A DNA stretch of 9,935 nt from Kiritimatiellia bacterium (lineage in GTDB: Bacteria > Verrucomicrobiota > Kiritimatiellia > RFP12 > UBA1067): positions 1 to 9,935 of the forward strand of contig JAFRBA010000098.1 in assembly GCA_017405115.1 (NCBI GenBank). The letters run 5' to 3'. The translations under genes were made by a program, and so were the position numbers. Positions 6,225 to 9,935 of this stretch are shown here, piece after piece (positions within the stretch are counted from its first letter, which is position 1; each line of letters begins with the position of its first letter). The notes under the pieces were generated by a model. The model made no database searches and was not told the DNA's origin. It was given only the letters and a program-made list of their open reading frames with translations.

Positions 6225-6757
6225 GCGCGATGGGCCTGAAGCAGAAGGCGGTCTTGGCAGTCCTTGTCGTCATCGTCCTCTACGCGGTGGCGGTCGGGAC
6301 GTGGTTCATGCACTCCGAACGGGCGTGGAAGATGGCGCAGCGCCGCTACGACGAGGCGAAGAAGACGTGCGAGCGCGAGCGCAAGCTCATCGGCGAGAAG
6401 TCGAAGTGGGAGTCCGCCTACCAGGAGGAGAAGGCGCAGATGCCGACCTTCGACGAGGGCAAGTCCACCGACACCGCGTGGATGCGCAAGATGGAGGACA
6501 TCGCGCAGCGCAACCTGATTCTGCTCGGCCAGCACCAGGCCGAAGCCGAGATCGACGCCGACGACGTGAAGGAGCTGCCGGTGAAGGTCTCAGGCTGCGA
6601 GGGCTCGCTCGAGGCCCTTGTGAAGTTCATGCACGAGCTCGAGAACACCGACGACGGCATGTTCAGCATAACGCAGCTTCGGGCGAAGCCGAGCCGCAAG
6701 CAGGGCTACCTCAACATAGACTTTACGCTCAACTGCGCCTACATGAGGGAGAAGTGA
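6221..6757 (+). CDS. GspM/PilO-like assembly protein
   Basis: This is a 178-residue protein with a short cytoplasmic N-terminus, one hydrophobic span (about 9-30, rich in Val, Leu and Ile), a charged helical stretch likely to form a coiled coil (32-72), and a small periplasmic alpha/beta domain (about 84-174). In that domain, ELPVKVSGCEGSLEALVKFM is the pattern seen in PilO-type ferredoxin-like folds (a strand, then a helix that begins near Leu130). This topology and size match PilO and GspM, which pair with PilN or GspL in the inner-membrane platform. The gene overlaps the GspL-like gene by 4 bases (GTGA) and is followed, after 83 bases of repeat-rich spacer, by the secretin. Sequence conservation in this family is low, so the call rests on topology and context. 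The ATG at 6230 is the alternative start. Confidence 0.75.
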   Translation: MSAMGLKQKAVLAVLVVIVLYAVAVGTWFMHSERAWKMAQRRYDEAKKTCERERKLIGEKSKWESAYQEEKAQMPTFDEGKSTDTAWMRKMEDIAQRNLILLGQHQAEAEIDADDVKELPVKVSGCEGSLEALVKFMHELENTDDGMFSITQLRAKPSRKQGYLNIDFTLNCAYMREK

Positions 6758-6761
6758 AAAG

Positions 6762-6833
6762 TTGAAGGGTTGAAAAGTTGAAGGGTTGAAAGGTTGAAAA
6801 GTTGAAGGGTGAAAGAGCAAAAGCGTTGAAGGG
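6762..6833 (+). repeat. 8-base tandem array in the spacer before the secretin gene
   Basis: Six consecutive units of consensus TTGAARRG (6762-6809) are followed by two degenerate units and a ninth intact one (TTGAAGGG, 6826-6833) in the same 8-base phase. The array nearly fills the 83-base gap (6758-6840) between the gspM-like stop and the ATG at 6841. It is purine-rich apart from the TT, with almost no C. I see no promoter or terminator hairpin in the gap. The last unit forms part of the Shine-Dalgarno of the secretin gene. Confidence 0.9.
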
Positions 6834-6835
6834 AG
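6829..6835 (+). promoter_or_regulatory. Shine-Dalgarno for the secretin gene
   Basis: AAGGGAG lies 5 bases before the ATG at 6841 and is formed partly by the last unit of the 8-base array. It supports 6841 as a start, though ATG 6901 gives a more normal signal peptide. Confidence 0.55.
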
Positions 6836-6840
6836 ATGAC

Positions 6841-9800
6841 ATGAGAGACTTGAGAGACGCGGGCAACGAGAGGGTTGGCAACGCGAGGGGCGCGAGAGGC
6901 ATGGGGGGCGCGTGGTCCCTCGTCTCACGAGTCTCTCTCGTCTCTCTCGTCGCCTCCCTGTTGGCGTTTGTCGCGGCGGAGTCGGCTTCGGCGCAGAGCC
7001 TGCTGAACCGCAACAACCGCAATCTGCGCGGCAATAACAACCGCAACGCTGCGACGAGTCGCCTGCGCGCGTCTGCTCCGGTGCAGGCCGAGGCGCCGGC
7101 GGCGGACGAGAACGCCGACCCTTCGGCGATAAACTGGGACGCGACGCCCGTCGACATCGTGCTGCAGGCGTACGGCGAGCGCGTCGGGAAGACCGTCCTC
7201 AAGGATCCGGCGTGCCCGAGCGCGACGATCTCGCTCAAGTCCCGCCCCGGCCAGAAGCTCACGGACGAAGAGTACATCGACGCGATCGAGACGATCCTCG
7301 AGATGAACGGCGTCCACCTCGAGCCGTACGGCGAGAGCTTCATACGCGCACTTCCTCGCAAGGACGTCCGCAAGGAGGGCATCCCGCTCATCATGGACCA
7401 GGAGACGAAGCTCGGCGAGTCGACTCGCGTCGTGTCGATGATGATTCGATTCAACAACATCTCCACGGAGGAGGCGCAGAAAGTCCTGGAGGGCCTGAAG
7501 TCCAACAACGGCGTGCTGCTCGTGTTCGAGCGCACGAACTCGATCCTCGCGACCGACACCGAGCAGAACATCAACCGGATGCTCGAGATCGCCAAGGCCG
7601 TCGACGTGGAGACGCCCGTGCTGGAGAACGTCTACGTGCGCCAGATCAAGAACGCGTCCGCCCAGGAGATACTTGAGGCAATCCAGAAGATAGTCGAGGA
7701 GTCGCAGAAGGAGCAGGAGAAGAACGGAAAGACCCCAAGCAACAACTCGCAGAGGAACCGCGAGCAGGAGCGCCCGGCGTCTCGGCTCCTTGGAGGCCTG
7801 CGCCGCCCGGGCCAGAACAACGCCCCGCAGCCCGCCTCGGCCGTCAACAACGAGTCGATCGTGATGTCCGTCTCCGACGCGGACCGCGGCATGATCCGCG
7901 GCAAGGTCGTCATCGTGCCCGACGAGCGGTCGAACAAGCTCATATTCGTGACGTCGAAGTCGAACATGGACTTCTTCGACAAGGTGATCGAGTCGCTGGA
8001 CGTCGAGACGACGCCCGACACCGTGGTCAAGGTGTACCGCCTCAAGTACGCCCTGGCCGAGGACGTGTCGGACATGATAAACGACCTCATCGGCAACGCC
8101 CCGTCGTCGAAGAGCTCCAGCAAGTCGAACCAGAACCAGAACGCCAGGCAGGGCTCCAGCGGCAACCTCACGCGACCCTCCACGGCCTCCGCGCCGAGGA
8201 AGTCCGCCAACCAGCGCACGGGCGAGGCGAAGGCCGGGGAGCTCTCGAAGGAGAACACGACGGTCCTTTCCGACAAGCGCATCAACGGCCTCGTAGTGAT
8301 GACGCAGAAGGAGCTCGTGCCGACGCTGGAGCAGATAATCGAGTCGATGGACATCAAGCTCTCCCAGGTGCTCATCGAGACCGTCATCATCGAAGTGGGG
8401 CTCGGCGACGGCATAGAGACGGGCATGGACTGGGTGCAGAAGGGCCGCCAGAAGTACCAGACGCAGGTGCAGAACGCCAAGAACCAGGACATGTTCTACA
8501 GGACGCGCACGACCACCGTGACCGATTCCGACGGCAACTCGCGCACGACGACTTCCGTTCTCGACGATCTGGTGCCGGCCGGCTACTCCTACTCGCACAC
8601 TTACAAGAGCGATGACGGCAAGACCACGTATTCCATCTCCGACACGGCCAGCGAAGTCGCCGGCACCATGGCCGCCGTGGCGCGCGACGGAGCGATGAAC
8701 TACTATGGAGGCGGCCTCGCGACGGCGCTCGGCGGAGGCAGCGGCGGCGGCTCTCAGGCGCACGACATAGCCGCCGGCTTGACGTCCAACGTGTTCGGAA
8801 AGGCTTTTACGTTCGTGTTCGACTCGGACAGGCTCGGCCTTTCCGCGATCCTGCAGGCGTCCAAGACGGACAGCCACTCGAAGTACATAGCCTCGCCTGT
8901 CGTGATGACGGTCGACAACAAAGAGGCTACGGTCGACGCAACGGAAAACAGGCAGTTCATCACTGGCTGGACGGCGCAGTCCGGCAGCTACGGAAACAGC
9001 GGCCAGCCCACTCCTAACTACACGGCGAAGGACATCGGCATCAAGCTCAAGATGACGCCTAAGATCAATCCGAACGGAACGGTAATGCTGACCGTCGAGG
9101 AGGAGTATTCGCAGGTCAACATAGGCGGGCAGTCGATGCTCGTGCCGATGAACGGCGTCTACGTGTCGCAGAACGTCGACATTGCCGTGGAGCGCAAGAT
9201 GACGGCGGACGTCCTGCTCGAGGACGGCCAGACCGTCGTGTTCGGCGGGCTGGTCGAGACGGTCAACGCCGAGGCGGAGACGGGCATCCCCTTCCTAAAG
9301 GACATACCGTTCATCGGCAAGTGGCTGTTCGGAACCGTCAGCAGGCAGGAGACCCGAAAGGAGCTGCTTGTGTTCCTTACTCCCTATGTTCTTGACGACG
9401 CGCAGGCCGCGCAGGCCGAGGCGCTCCGCCGCAAGAAGACGCTGTCCGACTCGAGGCCGTGGGACGACCATGGCTGGTCTGCGTCGAAGTTGGCCGATCC
9501 CGTCAGCAGACGCGAGCAGCTCCGCCGCCTGAAGGACGAGTGGAAGAAGCAGGACGAGGAGCGCAAGACGAAGATCGCCATCGAGACGGAGAAGGTTAAC
9601 CGCGCGAAGATGCTGAAGAACCTCTCGAAGGAGGAGCGCGACCTCTGGATCAAGATGCACAAGGAGGAGCTCGACGAGGAGAAGCAGAAGGAGCTCGAGG
9701 AGAAGCTGCTCGACGACGAAAGCCAGGAGGAGCTGAAGAAGCTCGCCGCAGAGGTGCGCGCCAAGAAGCTCGCCGCAGCCGAGAAGGAAATCAAGGCAAA

Positions 9801-9888
9801 CGAGGATCTGACGCACGCCGAGAACGAGCGGGCGAAGCTCGATGCGGAGAAAGAGGGAAGAGGGAAGAGGGAAGAAGTAAGAGCATAG
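6841..9888 (+). CDS. gspD: Secretin (GspD/PilQ family) with long charged C-terminal extension
   Basis: This is a 1015-residue outer-membrane secretin. The signal peptide has its hydrophobic core at about 31-46 and likely cleavage after ASA (residue 51). An Asn/Arg-rich stretch follows (57-74), then N-domains at about 98-172 (N0-like), 196-258, 263-391 and 395-506, two of them split by low-complexity inserts (about 287-340 and 420-470). The secretin domain spans about 507-850 and includes a GGGSGGGS loop (631-638), VPMNG (768-772), EDGQTVVFGGL (794-804) and the signature GIPFLKDIPFIGKWLFG (815-831). It forms the gated channel for secreted proteins or pilus fibres. Beyond 860 is a roughly 150-residue charged, helical, possibly coiled-coil extension, longer than usual secretin tails. 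ATG 6841 has a good Shine-Dalgarno, but ATG 6901 (995 residues) would give a normal n-region. The last residues and the stop are encoded by a 7-base array. Confidence 0.92.
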   Translation: MRDLRDAGNERVGNARGARGMGGAWSLVSRVSLVSLVASLLAFVAAESASAQSLLNRNNRNLRGNNNRNAATSRLRASAPVQAEAPAADENADPSAINWDATPVDIVLQAYGERVGKTVLKDPACPSATISLKSRPGQKLTDEEYIDAIETILEMNGVHLEPYGESFIRALPRKDVRKEGIPLIMDQETKLGESTRVVSMMIRFNNISTEEAQKVLEGLKSNNGVLLVFERTNSILATDTEQNINRMLEIAKAVDVETPVLENVYVRQIKNASAQEILEAIQKIVEESQKEQEKNGKTPSNNSQRNREQERPASRLLGGLRRPGQNNAPQPASAVNNESIVMSVSDADRGMIRGKVVIVPDERSNKLIFVTSKSNMDFFDKVIESLDVETTPDTVVKVYRLKYALAEDVSDMINDLIGNAPSSKSSSKSNQNQNARQGSSGNLTRPSTASAPRKSANQRTGEAKAGELSKENTTVLSDKRINGLVVMTQKELVPTLEQIIESMDIKLSQVLIETVIIEVGLGDGIETGMDWVQKGRQKYQTQVQNAKNQDMFYRTRTTTVTDSDGNSRTTTSVLDDLVPAGYSYSHTYKSDDGKTTYSISDTASEVAGTMAAVARDGAMNYYGGGLATALGGGSGGGSQAHDIAAGLTSNVFGKAFTFVFDSDRLGLSAILQASKTDSHSKYIASPVVMTVDNKEATVDATENRQFITGWTAQSGSYGNSGQPTPNYTAKDIGIKLKMTPKINPNGTVMLTVEEEYSQVNIGGQSMLVPMNGVYVSQNVDIAVERKMTADVLLEDGQTVVFGGLVETVNAEAETGIPFLKDIPFIGKWLFGTVSRQETRKELLVFLTPYVLDDAQAAQAEALRRKKTLSDSRPWDDHGWSASKLADPVSRREQLRRLKDEWKKQDEERKTKIAIETEKVNRAKMLKNLSKEERDLWIKMHKEELDEEKQKELEEKLLDDESQEELKKLAAEVRAKKLAAAEKEIKANEDLTHAENERAKLDAEKEGRGKREEVRA
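6862..6891 (+). repeat. 15-base direct repeat at the secretin 5' end
   Basis: Two units beginning GGCAACG (6862-6876 and 6877-6891) differ at a few bases, including the last two. They lie between the two candidate starts of the secretin gene and would encode part of an Arg/Gly/Asn-rich leader (residues 8-17). Confidence 0.6.
6931..6948 (+). repeat. 9-base tandem repeat in the secretin signal-peptide region
   Basis: Two perfect GTCTCTCTC units encode part of the hydrophobic core (residues 31-36, VSLVSL). They are largely complementary to 6843-6858 just after the first ATG, pairing 14 of 16 bases, so they may fold with it. Confidence 0.6.
9852..9886 (+). repeat. 7-base tandem array carrying the secretin stop codon
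   Basis: Three perfect AGAGGGA units (9852-9872) are followed by two diverged heptads (9873-9886). They encode the final Arg/Gly/Glu-rich residues of the secretin, and the T of the stop codon (TAG 9886-9888) is the last base of the array. Confidence 0.85.
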
Positions 9889-9905
9889 CCAGCAGTGCCC
9901 TCTTC

Positions 9906-9935
9906 AACTGAAACCTAAAACCTGCAACCTGAAAC
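9906..9935 (+). repeat. 7-base tandem array downstream of the secretin gene, running to the window edge
   Basis: Four heptads in phase with consensus ACCTRMA (the first is AACTGAA) continue to the last base of the window, so the full length is unknown. The 47 bases from 9889 to 9935 hold nothing else I can identify; no terminator hairpin is visible. Confidence 0.8.

Noticed and set aside
6762..6833. CRISPR array
   Set aside because: Units are 8 bases and directly adjacent, with no 30-base-scale spacers and no cas genes.
6802..6840. TTG at 6802 as secretin start
   Set aside because: The codons lie inside the 8-base array, and no Shine-Dalgarno distinct from the array precedes it. ATG 6841 has better spacing to AAGGGAG.
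6919..6931. Small hairpin CTCGT-CTC-ACGAG as a terminator
   Set aside because: It lies inside the secretin coding region, has a five-base stem and is followed by no T-run.
6925..8877. 650-codon open frame on the - strand opposite the secretin
   Set aside because: It has a low-complexity Arg/Val/Leu/His composition and no motif, and the secretin frame is certain.
9906..9935. Telomere-like repeat (reverse complement resembles TTTAGGG-type heptads)
   Set aside because: It is short, degenerate, next to a bacterial operon and one of several unrelated heptad units, so the likeness is superficial.
1..9935. tRNA, rRNA, riboswitch, insertion sequence or attachment site
   Set aside because: I saw no cloverleaf, rRNA-like segment, transposase motif or terminal inverted repeats. 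Nearly all bases are coding, and the only gap over 50 bases is the octamer spacer.

Overview
The window is GC-rich DNA, densely coded on the + strand. It holds six complete genes and the 3' part of a seventh. The secretin-system layout (an actin-like/PilN-type fusion, then a PilO/GspM-type protein, then a secretin), the fucose-processing genes, and the many short-period tandem arrays in and around genes suggest an anaerobic, polysaccharide-degrading bacterium of the PVC group (Verrucomicrobiota, Kiritimatiellota or Lentisphaerota). This placement is inference; no rRNA or other phylogenetic marker is present.

Region 1 (1-4907) is a tightly coupled four-gene block. It contains the C-terminal end of a GH95-like alpha-L-fucosidase, a beta-CASP metallo-beta-lactamase-fold nuclease, a family 2 glycosyltransferase, and a compact bifunctional L-fucokinase/L-fucose-1-phosphate guanylyltransferase (Fkp-like). 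The junctions are ATGA, TGATG and ATGA overlaps of 4, 1 and 4 bases, so translation is probably coupled. The simplest reading is that fucose is released from glycans, activated to GDP-fucose and transferred to a cell product. The nuclease does not fit this scheme in any obvious way.

Region 2 (4864-9888) is the start of a type II secretion or type IV pilus module: a GspL-like inner-membrane protein (PilM-like cytoplasmic part fused to a PilN-like membrane and periplasmic part), a GspM/PilO-like protein, and a large secretin. A TATAAT box overlaps the fkp stop codon and lies so close to the gspL-like ATG that the transcript may be leaderless. The ATPase, platform protein and pseudopilins are not in the window.

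The most unusual feature is a set of short-period tandem arrays with different units. There is a 7-base array inside fkp, 9-base arrays in fkp and the gspL-like gene, and an 8-base array between the gspM-like gene and the secretin. Further arrays include 15- and 9-base repeats at the secretin 5' end, a 7-base array that carries the secretin stop codon, and another 7-base array at the window end. The array inside fkp is the most notable. Its two TAA triplets close both alternative frames, so a change in copy number would be expected to switch the gene off.
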